DNA from: Rothia nasisuis
GTDB lineage: Bacteria > Actinomycetota > Actinomycetes > Actinomycetales > Micrococcaceae
Direction: 5' to 3'
DNA: 64,000 nucleotides
NCBI RefSeq assembly: GCF_928381405.1
Contig: NZ_CAKMSB010000009.1
Location: 1-64,000 of the forward strand
Below the pieces are notes generated by a model that ran no database searches, was not told the origin of the DNA, and worked only from the letters and a program-made list of their open reading frames with translations. Both the position numbers and the translations under genes were made by a program. Shown piece by piece: positions 41,382 to 49,064 of this stretch. Numbering within the stretch: position 1 is the first letter of the stretch; each line of letters opens with the position of its first letter.

Positions 41382-41588
41382 CTAGCTGTTCTCGGGTGCA
41401 TGGGGGAAGAAAATATCCTCAATCCGGCAGCTGAAGACTTCAGCTAACTGGAAGGCTAGGGGTAGGGACGGGTCAAAACGCCCCTTTTCAATTGAGATAA
41501 CGGTCTGACGCGACACTCCGAGCACATCAGCTAACTGTTGCTGGGAATAGCCTCGCTCAGTGCGTAGTTCTTTGAGCTGGTTCTGCAC
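41382..41588 (-). CDS. XRE-family transcriptional regulator
   Basis: A 68-residue protein that is little more than an HTH_3 domain: LKELRTERGYSQQQLADVLG, VSRQTVISIEKG and the tail FSCRIEDIFFPH, as in the short 'YozG-like' regulators. It is co-transcribed with the membrane protein upstream (3-base gap). Such pairs are usually autoregulated, and the operon's promoter carries two matching inverted repeats. Target genes beyond its own operon are unknown. Confidence 0.9.
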   Translation of the reverse strand: MQNQLKELRTERGYSQQQLADVLGVSRQTVISIEKGRFDPSLPLAFQLAEVFSCRIEDIFFPHAPENS

Positions 41589-41591
41589 GGG

Positions 41592-42053
41592 TTAGATACC
41601 CTTACGCTGATAGACCTTGTAGCTCACTAGAAAGACCAGCATAGCTAGTAGGGTGGTGGATGTCAGCAGAAGGGGCGGCGGTACGTCCCAGCCGAAGATA
41701 GCAAAGGCTCCAGCGCCCAAGCCCATTGCTGCAATCATCAGGTGGAAGGTCGTTTCTGCCGCCTTTCCATACCAGTGATTTTCGATGCTGGCTTCTGGGT
41801 TGTGGGTAGCTCCTTTGATGGTGTTTCGATCAACCAGAACTGCCCAAAGCGTGGCTGCTAAAACCGGAATTAAAGCTAATGAGATCACTGGTACCCACCA
41901 CCAGGTGACCTGCTCAGCGCGAAGGGCGATAATACCCCAGGCCAGAAGTTGAGCTAATAAAGTTGCGCCCAGAGTGCTGACAAGAAGCAGGGCCCTCTGG
42001 CTGCCGCCAAAGCGAGAACGACCCCAGGTGCTTTGGCTTTTGTGGGTGGTCAT
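41592..42053 (-). CDS. Four-helix membrane protein paired with XRE regulator
   Basis: 153 residues with four hydrophobic segments (LLLVSTLGATLLAQLLAWGI; VPVISLALIPVLAATLWAVL; TFHLMIAAMGLGAGAFAIFG; LLLTSTTLLAMLVFLVSYKV) and a basic N-terminus. It has the layout of the small membrane proteins found next to YozG-type regulators, where it may sense a membrane signal or be the regulated product. AAGGGG five bases before the ATG supports the start. Function unknown. Confidence 0.7.
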   Translation of the reverse strand: MTTHKSQSTWGRSRFGGSQRALLLVSTLGATLLAQLLAWGIIALRAEQVTWWWVPVISLALIPVLAATLWAVLVDRNTIKGATHNPEASIENHWYGKAAETTFHLMIAAMGLGAGAFAIFGWDVPPPLLLTSTTLLAMLVFLVSYKVYQRKGI

Positions 42054-42065
42054 CTTATCCCCTTG

Positions 42066-42106
42066 TGTAAAAGTTGCTTTACAGTTGATGTGAAATAAAC
42101 TTTACA
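42066..42106. promoter_or_regulatory. Two TGTAAA-N6-TTTACA operator-like boxes
   Basis: Box 1 at 42066-42083 is a perfect TGTAAA-agttgc-TTTACA. Box 2 at 42089-42106 is TGTGAA-ataaac-TTTACA, with one half-site mismatch and the same 6-base spacer. Centres are 23 bp apart, about two helical turns. Box 2 covers the -10 element and box 1 the start of the transcript, a layout for repression, most simply autorepression by the XRE protein. Confidence 0.7.
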
Positions 42107-42128
42107 TATGGGTTTCAAGATGTGTCAA
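42099..42128 (-). promoter_or_regulatory. Sigma-70 promoter of the XRE operon
   Basis: On the minus strand a perfect TTGACA (42128-42123) is followed by an 18-base spacer and TAAAGT (42104-42099), about 45 bases before the first start codon. Confidence 0.65.
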
Positions 42129-42230
42129 GCACCCTTTACTAATTTTTAGGACGCCACACCCTACTTCGTCAGATGCGTGCGAGTAACAGCGTCCTGCCCG
42201 ACGCTGAAACCAACCGTCCTGCCAGAAAGG

Positions 42231-42285
42231 ACCATCTAAATCAGAAATACCCACCTAGTTGGTGGGTATTTCTGATTTAGATGGT
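42231..42285. repeat. Perfect 25-bp palindromic terminator element D
   Basis: Arms 42231-42255 and 42261-42285 are exact inverted copies around the loop TAGTT. It is the most complete member of the C/D type and ends the MBL-HIT transcript 13 bases past the HIT stop. The rest of the 42129-42298 gap shows only a short CAGCGT/ACGCTG inverted repeat. Confidence 0.9.
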
Positions 42286-42298
42286 ACCTACTGGTGGG

Positions 42299-42724
42299 CT
42301 AGGCAGGCACCGAGTCGCCGTAGCCCAGCTCAACCAGAGCGGCCCGCAGCTTTTCAGCCGCCTCATCCATAGTAGCCGCATCGGGGTTACAGTTAGCCTG
42401 CTCAAAGGTAAACTCGCTCTGGTCCAAGGCCGGCCACACGTGGATATGGGTGTGGGGCACATCAAAACCGGCAATAATCATGCCGACGCGAGCCGGTTCA
42501 AAAGCCTTCATCAGACCCTTCGACACCTTCTGAGCCACCGAGAAGAGGTGGGCCGAGAGTTCCTCAGGCAGGTCAACCCAGTGATCAACCTCTGCCTTAG
42601 GTACCACCAGAGTGTGCCCGTATTGGAAGGGCTCAATGGTCAAGAAGGCAACCACCTGGTCATCCTCCCAGATAAAGCGCCCGGGCAGTTCGCGATTAAT
42701 AATCTTGGTAAAAACAGTGCTCAT
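42299..42724 (-). CDS. HIT family hydrolase
   Basis: 141-residue histidine-triad nucleotide hydrolase. Start region STVFTKIINRELPGRFIWED, middle segment QYGHTLVVPKAEVDHW and the triad PHTHIHVWPA (HxHxHxx). Such proteins hydrolyse adenosine phosphoramidates or dinucleotides. Lies 11 bases after the MBL hydrolase gene, same strand, so likely one operon. Confidence 0.92.
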   Translation of the reverse strand: MSTVFTKIINRELPGRFIWEDDQVVAFLTIEPFQYGHTLVVPKAEVDHWVDLPEELSAHLFSVAQKVSKGLMKAFEPARVGMIIAGFDVPHTHIHVWPALDQSEFTFEQANCNPDAATMDEAAEKLRAALVELGYGDSVPA

Positions 42725-42735
42725 GGGTCTTGATC

Positions 42736-43386
42736 CTAAATCTCTACAGTGTCACCGGCGGCCAGGTACTCAAAGGCTGTACCGTACTTCTTACCGAAGT
42801 TGGTCGCATGGCCAACAATCATGGTCCGACCGTTTTCGGCCAACAGGGAATCATGAATCTGGAAGGCCCGCGGGGCGCGCACGGCAATAATGAAGTCAAT
42901 GACCTCCTGAACCTTATTCCAGGGGGCGTGAATCGGCACCAGCAGAGTGCCCACCTCAATGCCGTGGGGCACTACAAAGGAGTCTCCGGGGTGGAAGAGA
43001 TTATCGTCAATCAGGTAGCCCACGTTATCGATGACCGGTAGCAGAGGGTGAATAACAGCGTGATTGCCACCAAAGGTTTTGATGCTGAAAGCCGAGAGGG
43101 TCAGCTGCCCGTCAGCCTCTACAGACTTTGCAAGGGCTTCGGGAAGAGCAGCTAGAACGGTATCGATGACAGCAGCGGGGGCATGAATTGTCACATCTGG
43201 GTTCTCTCGCAGGAATGCAATGACTTTACCCTCGTCAAAGTGGTCGGGGTGCACGTGGGTGACCAAAATATGGTTGGCCCCGTCCAGCGCCTGCTCGACC
43301 TCGGAGAAGTTTCCGGGGTCGAGCACCAGCACGGCGCCGTCCTTTTCAAGCCTGATGCAGGAGTGGGTGTATTTAGTGAGTTTCAT
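42736..43386 (-). CDS. Metallo-beta-lactamase fold hydrolase
   Basis: 216 residues from the ATG at 43386 (MKLTKYTHSCIRLEKDGAVL); the frame extends 9 codons upstream without conservation. It is the UlaG-like/UPF0173-like small MBL type: HSC near the start, metal motif VTHVHPDHFD (HxHxDH), and later HPGDSF and IPIHAPW. The substrate is unknown; probably a phosphodiesterase or lactonase-like hydrolase. Shares a transcript with the HIT gene. Confidence 0.85.
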   Translation of the reverse strand: MKLTKYTHSCIRLEKDGAVLVLDPGNFSEVEQALDGANHILVTHVHPDHFDEGKVIAFLRENPDVTIHAPAAVIDTVLAALPEALAKSVEADGQLTLSAFSIKTFGGNHAVIHPLLPVIDNVGYLIDDNLFHPGDSFVVPHGIEVGTLLVPIHAPWNKVQEVIDFIIAVRAPRAFQIHDSLLAENGRTMIVGHATNFGKKYGTAFEYLAAGDTVEI

Positions 43387-43420
43387 ACCTACCACCCTAG
43401 TAGCTCCCACCACAGTCAGA

Positions 43421-44473
43421 CTAGTTGCTACCTACGGTTTTATCGAGAGTGTCGAGCACCTCATTAGCAGCAGTCATGCCGGCGTTGAGGTAGAACATTT
43501 CATCATCGACCTGATAGGCGGAATTCGAGGCAACTGCACCCAGGCTTGACCAGAGGGCAGCATCGGTCAGTCCGCTAGCATCGCCGTTCTGAGCACCATA
43601 GAAGAGGTAGTCACCGTCGGCCAGATCGAGCTGCTCTGCTGAGATGTCCTGGGAGGTATCGGCAAAGGTCTGGGAGTCGGGGCGGGCCAGTCCGGCGTCG
43701 TCCGCGATGGAGCCGATGAAACTTGAGACACCCCAGATACGGGTGCGATCTGAGCTGTAGCGCACAAAGGAGAAGGTGGTGGAGTCATCGACCTTTTCGC
43801 CCAGGGCTACGGCGCGGGCGGTGTATTCGTCAAGATCAGTCTGAGCCTGTTCAGTCTTACCCAGGGCAGCTGCGATGAGCAGGTAATCCTGCTTCCAGTT
43901 GACCCCGGTCCCCTCGGTCACCACTACGGGGGCGATAGCCTGTAGGGATTCCATCAGCGCTTCGTCCTTATTAGTGGAGTTAATAAGGATTAGGTCGGGG
44001 GCCAAGTTGGCTATGGCTTCAGTATCGGGAGCTTTTCGGATACCCACGGTTTGCAGGTCACTGAGACTTGAGAAATCATCACCGTACTCTTCACTCAGGT
44101 AGGTGGGTATGAGTTCCGCGTCGGTAGCGGTGGTTGAGGCGATGGGGGCCACCCCGAGGGTCAGGACGTCGTCAAGCTGGCCCGTTGAAAGTACCACAAC
44201 TTTTTTGGGCTCAGATTCAATGGTGGTCTCACCGCCGAAGTGGGTAACAGTACGTGGGAAGACACCATCGGCCTGGCTCGCGCCCATACCTTCGGGCAGG
44301 GCGGTTGGGGCACTACCTGTTTCAGTGGTGGTAGTGGTGCTAGTCGAGGATGATTCAGCACTGGCGGTGCTTGTTGTTCCGGTAGAACCACCGCAGGCAG
44401 AGGTCAGGGCGAGAGCGGCCAGGGTTGCGCATAGTGAGACAGTTCGTGCTGTTTTTGAAGTCAGAATAGCCAT
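43421..44473 (-). CDS. Iron-siderophore ABC transporter substrate-binding lipoprotein
   Basis: A 350-residue FepB/FhuD-class binding protein. Signal peptide with lipobox LTSAC (lipidated Cys about residue 27), a Ser/Thr-rich linker, then the periplasmic-binding fold (FGGETTIESEPKKVVVLSTG; GIRKAPDTEAIANLAPDLIL; WGVSSFIGSIADDAG). It captures ferric siderophore outside the cell for the two divergent permeases. The IdeR-like box ends 5 bases before the ATG and no Shine-Dalgarno is visible. TATCTT is placed 6 bases upstream, so the mRNA is probably leaderless and directly repressed by iron. Confidence 0.9.
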   Translation of the reverse strand: MAILTSKTARTVSLCATLAALALTSACGGSTGTTSTASAESSSTSTTTTTETGSAPTALPEGMGASQADGVFPRTVTHFGGETTIESEPKKVVVLSTGQLDDVLTLGVAPIASTTATDAELIPTYLSEEYGDDFSSLSDLQTVGIRKAPDTEAIANLAPDLILINSTNKDEALMESLQAIAPVVVTEGTGVNWKQDYLLIAAALGKTEQAQTDLDEYTARAVALGEKVDDSTTFSFVRYSSDRTRIWGVSSFIGSIADDAGLARPDSQTFADTSQDISAEQLDLADGDYLFYGAQNGDASGLTDAALWSSLGAVASNSAYQVDDEMFYLNAGMTAANEVLDTLDKTVGSN

Positions 44474-44477
44474 AGAT

Positions 44478-44496
44478 TTAAGATAGGCTAACCTAA
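44478..44496. promoter_or_regulatory. IdeR/DtxR iron box
   Basis: TTAAGATAGGCTAACCTAA matches the DtxR/IdeR consensus TTAGGTTAGGCTAACCTAA at 17 of 19 positions. It lies between the divergent siderophore-binding-protein gene and the permease genes and overlaps the likely -10 of the former, so iron-dependent repression is expected. Confidence 0.88.
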
Positions 44497-44536
44497 GTAA
44501 ATTTTAAAGTCTCGTCTCATCTAGAGAAATGGCACA

Positions 44537-45694
44537 GTGCTCCCAGTTTCTTCCACCCATAAACCTGCACAGGCAGGATTCCCTACATCTTCACACAATC
44601 CGCAGTCTCTCAGCCCCCGACCGGCCCTTCGCCTCCTGCCTCTGCTGCTTTCCCTGGTGTTGGGGCTAAGTCTTATAGGAATTCTGCTCACTGTAAGCCT
44701 AGCGTTTGGTTCCCGCCCCCTACCGGTGCAGGACGTCATCGCCGCCCTACTGACCCCCGATGATTCACTTGCCTCAATCATTGTCTGGGACTTGCGTCTA
44801 CCGCGCGCCTTAGCTGCACTACTGGTGGGAGCCGCCCTAGCGGTAGCCGGAGTTCTCACGCAAGCTCTGACCCGCAACCCTCTGGCTGAGCCCGGTTTGC
44901 TGGGCGTGAACTCAGGAGCGGCCCTGGCAGTGGTGAGCGGCGCCGCCACTCTGGGCATAACTTCTCTGAGCGGGCGCCTCTGGCTGGCCTGTGCCGGGGC
45001 CGCCTGCGCCGCTTTGCTAGTGGGCTGGATCGGTTTAGGGCGGCGCATCCCCTCAACCGACCCGCTTGCCCACCTGTTGCTCACCGGTCTGGCTCTGAGC
45101 GCCTGTGCTAGCGCCATGACTGGCAGTATCACGATCTTCAATTCTTCTGCCTTTGACTCCCACCGTTTTTGGGTAGTAGGCTCACTGGCCGAACGCACCT
45201 ATGAGCAGGTGGGGGCTGTCGCCCCACTCATCGGCTTAGGGGTGCTTCTGAGTTTAGTGGTACTCAAGCCCCTCGACGCCCTGCTGATGGGCGAGGATGC
45301 TGCTGCTGCCCTAGGCGTACCCGTCTCCCAGGTGCGACTCCTGACCCTACTCGCTATCACTCTGCTCTGCGGCGGGGCAACCGCACTGGCTGGCCCCATC
45401 GGTTTCGTGGGCTTGGTCGTCCCTCACACCCTGCGTCTGCTCGTGGGCACCAGCATTAAACGGTTGCTACCCCTATCCCTGCTCTTTGGCCCGGTTCTGG
45501 TCTTGGCCTCCGACGTGATAGGGCGCCTGGTGCTCGCGCCAGCCGAACTTGAGGTGGGTATTGTGACCGCCCTGGTGGGTGCCCCCGTACTCCTGGCCCT
45601 AGTACTAGGTCGTAAGCGGCCCCAATCCCATCTGAGCCAGTATTCGGGGCAGGGTAGCTCTCTGAGCGAGGCGGACGGCGGTTGGCGGTCATGA
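44537..45694 (+). CDS. Iron-siderophore ABC transporter permease (FecCD family)
   Basis: 385 residues with about nine membrane helices. Family motifs: DLRLPRALAALLVGAALAVAGVLTQALTRNPLAEPGLLGVNSGAALAV is seen in pieces (RLPRALAALLVGAAL; NPLAEPGLLGVNSGA), and GPIGFVGLVVPHTLR is near the C-terminus. GTG start with only a weak ribosome-binding site. The stop overlaps the next permease gene by 4 bases (ATGA). Confidence 0.9.
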   Translation: MLPVSSTHKPAQAGFPTSSHNPQSLSPRPALRLLPLLLSLVLGLSLIGILLTVSLAFGSRPLPVQDVIAALLTPDDSLASIIVWDLRLPRALAALLVGAALAVAGVLTQALTRNPLAEPGLLGVNSGAALAVVSGAATLGITSLSGRLWLACAGAACAALLVGWIGLGRRIPSTDPLAHLLLTGLALSACASAMTGSITIFNSSAFDSHRFWVVGSLAERTYEQVGAVAPLIGLGVLLSLVVLKPLDALLMGEDAAAALGVPVSQVRLLTLLAITLLCGGATALAGPIGFVGLVVPHTLRLLVGTSIKRLLPLSLLFGPVLVLASDVIGRLVLAPAELEVGIVTALVGAPVLLALVLGRKRPQSHLSQYSGQGSSLSEADGGWRS

Positions 45695-46704
45695 GAAGTC
45701 TTACCCGACGCGCAAGAGCCAAGCTGGCAACGGGCTGTGCGATAGCTCTGCTTCTGTTTGCCACCTGGCTAGACCTAACCACCGGACCCTATTCCCTGTC
45801 TCTGCCCCAGATAGCAGAGACACTGGCCGGGCAGGGCAGTGATCTTGATAGCCATATCCTCCTCAATCAGCGGCTACCCCGCCTGGTGGCTGCAACCATC
45901 GTGGGTGCTGCCTTGGGGCTGGCTGGAATGATCTTTCAGTCAGTCTCCCGCAACCCCTTGGGTAGCCCCGACATTATCGGCTTTACAACAGGCTCTGCCA
46001 CAGGCGCTCTAACTATCATGCTGGTAGTTCCCACCGCCAGTTCGGGATCCCCTGGAATCGGCGTGGCTGCCGGTGCCCTCATCGGTGGTTTTTTAACAGC
46101 TATCTTGGCCCTTATATTGGCTAGGTTCGGTAGCCGGGGTCTAGCTAACCAGCTCATTTTAGTGGGTATAGCCCTAGGTGCCATGCTGGCCTCGGTCAAC
46201 GATTATTTGCTCACCCGAGCAGACCTTGAGGCAGCTGAGGTGGCCCGTACCTGGCAGTACGGATCTCTCAATGCACTGACCTGGTCACAAACCGGTCTTT
46301 TAGCGGTTCTCTTGGCACTGACTTTACTTCTGGCGCTTCTAGCTACTCCTAGCGTGCGACTGCTTGAGTTGGGCGATGATTTAGCCGCTGCGCTGGGCCT
46401 GCATGTTACCCGTACCAGCTATATTCTGCTCACCTACGCAGTGCTACTGACCGCTGGCTCTATTGCTCTGGGCGGACCTATTGGTTTTATTGCTCTGGTA
46501 GCCCCGCAGCTTGCCCGGCGGATCTGGAACACGCCGGGCGCGGCCCTCTGGCAGTCGCCTCTGCTGGGTGCAGTTTTGCTTGCCTGGGCTGACTACTTTG
46601 CGGGGCACCTCTTTGCCCCGGTTCAGCTACCGGTGGGACTGGTAACCGGTGCCCTAGGAGGCGCCTACCTACTCTGGCTACTTGCTCGGCCCGCAGCCCG
46701 CTAG
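45691..46704 (+). CDS. Second iron-siderophore ABC transporter permease (FecCD family)
   Basis: 337 residues from the ATG at 45691 (MRSLTRRARAKL), overlapping the previous stop by 4 bases; a TTG three codons upstream is not needed. Motifs: NQRLPRLVAATIVGAALGLA, NPLGSPDIIGFTTGSATGAL and GGPIGFIALVAPQLARRIW. It forms the heterodimeric channel with the previous gene. No ATPase gene follows; the next gene is zur, so the FecE-type ATPase must be elsewhere. Confidence 0.9.
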   Translation: MRSLTRRARAKLATGCAIALLLFATWLDLTTGPYSLSLPQIAETLAGQGSDLDSHILLNQRLPRLVAATIVGAALGLAGMIFQSVSRNPLGSPDIIGFTTGSATGALTIMLVVPTASSGSPGIGVAAGALIGGFLTAILALILARFGSRGLANQLILVGIALGAMLASVNDYLLTRADLEAAEVARTWQYGSLNALTWSQTGLLAVLLALTLLLALLATPSVRLLELGDDLAAALGLHVTRTSYILLTYAVLLTAGSIALGGPIGFIALVAPQLARRIWNTPGAALWQSPLLGAVLLAWADYFAGHLFAPVQLPVGLVTGALGGAYLLWLLARPAAR

Positions 46705-46803
46705 CCCTCCTTTTCGCTCCGCGCAAGGGGTCGTATCCGCCCTGGGTAACCTGGTGTACAGTTAGGCACAGATGGAGACCGATTACAGATGAGGCAATGA
46801 CCC

Positions 46804-47232
46804 GTGAACACCAACTCAACGTCATCAGGTAGCAAGCCAACCGAGATTCGTAATACCAAGCAGCGCCGGGCCGTCACCGCCACCCTCGAAACCCTCGAAG
46901 ACTTTATTTCGGCCCAAGATTTGCACCAGCTCATGGCCTCCCGCGGTGAGAAGGTCTCGCTGGCAACCACTTACCGCCTGCTCCAGTCGATGGTAGGGGC
47001 CGGTGAGGTAGAAGCCCTCAAAACAGAGGAGGGCGAAGCCATCTACCGCCGATGCGACTCTAAGCACCATCATCACCATATTCTCTGCCGCATCTGCGGG
47101 GCGGCGCGCGAGTTCGAGATTCCTGAGCTCGAAGAGCTTGCCCTAGCGATAGCCGCCAAGAACGGCTACACCGAGGTTAGTCACATCATCGAAATCACCG
47201 GAATCTGCTCAAACTGCGCCCAACACCCCTAG
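46804..47232 (+). CDS. zur: Fur-family zinc regulator Zur
   Basis: 142-residue Fur-family repressor with a winged helix (QRRAVTATLETLEDFISAQDLHQLM; VSLATTYRLLQSM), the metal segment SKHHHHHILCRICG and a C-terminal CSNC. Both CxxC pairs hold the structural zinc. GTG start. It is called Zur rather than Fur because it faces znuBCA and iron control here shows an IdeR box. It should repress the znu operon when zinc is plentiful. Confidence 0.85.
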   Translation: MNTNSTSSGSKPTEIRNTKQRRAVTATLETLEDFISAQDLHQLMASRGEKVSLATTYRLLQSMVGAGEVEALKTEEGEAIYRRCDSKHHHHHILCRICGAAREFEIPELEELALAIAAKNGYTEVSHIIEITGICSNCAQHP

Positions 47233-47237
47233 GCCAC

Positions 47238-47273
47238 AGCACTGTAGCACCGTTCCTTCTCTAGCACAGTGCT
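47238..47273. terminator. Weak hairpin between converging zur and znuB
   Basis: AGCACTGT (47238-47245) pairs with ACAGTGCT (47266-47273) over a 20-base loop that itself is T-rich. It is a plausible shared terminator, but there is no clear T tract. Confidence 0.4.
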
Positions 47274-47296
47274 ACCTCTGTTCCGTGGTGAGGACG

Positions 47297-48190
47297 CTAT
47301 CGGTCAGCTATCGCAGCGGTAGCAGGGCGAGCACGGCCCGACGCCGAATGGCGCTGGCGGAATGCACGAATCAGGCGGCACACCACAAAAATCAGAAACG
47401 AGATAGTGGTGACGTAGGGGCTGATCGGCAGGGAACCAGCCAGGGCCAGCATAATGCCGCCTACCATTGCCGTTTCAGCAAAGACCACCGATAGAATCAG
47501 AGCTTTGAGGGGCGATGCCGTTATCTGCAGGGCGGCAGCAGCCGGTGTAATCAGTAGAGCCAGCACCAGTAAGGAGCCCACTACCTGCACTGATAGGGCC
47601 GTTGCGATGCCGAGCACCACCATAAAGGCAATAGATAACAGACGCAGGGGAACCCCTTTGGCGGCGGCGACCACGGGGTCAAGTGAGGCAAACATGAGCG
47701 GGCGCCACATGAGTGCCAGCGCCGCAATAATGACTACACCGCCGATAATCATGGAGGTCAGCTGGGTAGCATCAACCGAGACAATCTGACCGGTCAATAA
47801 CGAGAACTTATTGGCGGCTCGCCCCGAATAGAGTGAGAGAAAAAGAATACCCAGGCCCAGGCCAAAGGGCATCAGAGCCCCAATAATCGAATCATTCTCG
47901 TGGGCGCGGGCTCCCAGCAGAGCGATTAACAGGGCCGAGAAAATTGAGCCAATGAGTGATCCTGTGACCACGTTATACCCCAGCAGCAAAAAGAGGGCAG
48001 CACCTGCAAAAGACATCTCAGCGATTGCATGCACAGCAAAGGCGTGATGGCGGAGCATCACAAAAAGCCCCACAAAGCCACCAATGATACCCAGAATTGC
48101 GCCGGCAATAATCGAGTGACTAAGCAGGGTGACGAGCTCGCCGTAGCGGTCAAAGACAAAAACCTTATCGAGAACATCAGACAGAGTCAT
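47297..48190 (-). CDS. znuB: Zinc ABC transporter permease
   Basis: 297-residue ABC-3 family permease with about eight membrane helices. Typical segments: ILGIIGGFVGLFVMLRHHAFAVHAIAEMSFAGAA (seen around residues 35-68) and LLVLALLITPAAAAL. Start overlaps the znuC stop by 4 bases. The metal is taken as zinc from the adjacent Zur and His-rich binding protein; manganese is the main alternative. Confidence 0.88.
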   Translation of the reverse strand: MTLSDVLDKVFVFDRYGELVTLLSHSIIAGAILGIIGGFVGLFVMLRHHAFAVHAIAEMSFAGAALFLLLGYNVVTGSLIGSIFSALLIALLGARAHENDSIIGALMPFGLGLGILFLSLYSGRAANKFSLLTGQIVSVDATQLTSMIIGGVVIIAALALMWRPLMFASLDPVVAAAKGVPLRLLSIAFMVVLGIATALSVQVVGSLLVLALLITPAAAALQITASPLKALILSVVFAETAMVGGIMLALAGSLPISPYVTTISFLIFVVCRLIRAFRQRHSASGRARPATAAIADR

Positions 48191-49059
48191 CGGGTCAAAG
48201 CCCCCTTCGAACCGAGCAAGGCGGCACCGGAAAGGGCTGGCTCGCCCATATCCGGTGCACAGTGGTGATCGCCGCCGTGTTCTCCGCCAACCACCACATA
48301 ACGGCCGTTAGTTTGAATAACCGAAACGGATGTCTGGTAGAGGTCGGTCAGCACCTCGGTACGCATGACCTGCGGCACCGACCCCACAGTAAAGCGTCCG
48401 CCTGCCAGATAGAGCAGGCGGTCAACATGGTCGATAATGGGGTTAATCTCATGAGTTACAAAGATGACGGTGGCCCCCTGATCCCTGTTGCAGCGGTGAA
48501 TGAGCTCAGAAACCGCGTACTGGTGGTTCAAATCAAGGGAGAGTAAGGCCTCATCAGCCAGAATAATCTTGGGATCATTAGCCAGAGCCTGGGCAATGCG
48601 CAACCGTTGTTGTTCACCACCTGAGAGCAGGCCAACCGGCACCTTCGCGTAATCGCTAGCGCCCACGGCCTCAAGAAGCTCATCGACCTTGCTCCGGTAG
48701 GCCCGGGTTTTCAGGCGGAAGCCCCAACGGTGCCCGTCCACGCCCAAACCCACAAAGTCGCGGGCTCGCAGGGGCATTTCGGTGCCAATTGCCCTCTGTT
48801 GCGGAATGTAGCCAAGTGCCGGGTTGCCGAGTGTTGCCGGTGCTCCCAGCACAGAGATACGCCCCTGGCTGAGCTGGGTCAGGCCTAGCACCACCTTGAT
48901 AAAGGTAGATTTGCCTGACCCGTTCGGGCCCAGCACCGCAAAGTATTCGCCTCGCTCGATGGTCAGATCAAGGCCCTGCCAGAGAGTGCGGTGACCAAAG
49001 GAAAGCCCGCCCCCGGTGACTTCAAGGGCAGGGGCGAGCTGAGAAGAAGATGAAGCCAT
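48187..49059 (-). CDS. znuC: Zinc ABC transporter ATP-binding protein
   Basis: 290 residues: Walker A GPNGSGKSTFIK, Q-loop YIPQQRA, signature LLSGGEQQRLRIAQAL, Walker B KIILADEALLSLD and H-loop VTHEINPI. The C-terminus is rich in His and Gly (VVVGGEHGGDHH), possibly a metal-binding tail. Second gene of znuA-znuC-znuB. Confidence 0.9.
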   Translation of the reverse strand: MASSSSQLAPALEVTGGGLSFGHRTLWQGLDLTIERGEYFAVLGPNGSGKSTFIKVVLGLTQLSQGRISVLGAPATLGNPALGYIPQQRAIGTEMPLRARDFVGLGVDGHRWGFRLKTRAYRSKVDELLEAVGASDYAKVPVGLLSGGEQQRLRIAQALANDPKIILADEALLSLDLNHQYAVSELIHRCNRDQGATVIFVTHEINPIIDHVDRLLYLAGGRFTVGSVPQVMRTEVLTDLYQTSVSVIQTNGRYVVVGGEHGGDHHCAPDMGEPALSGAALLGSKGALTR

Positions 49060-49064
49060 AGGCT

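Noticed and set aside
44521-45198. 225-codon minus-strand frame
   Set aside because: Antisense to the FecCD permease; Arg/Ala-rich shadow composition.
47065-47080. Run of five histidines in Zur resembling a tag
   Set aside because: His-rich metal segments before CxxC are normal in Fur-family regulators.
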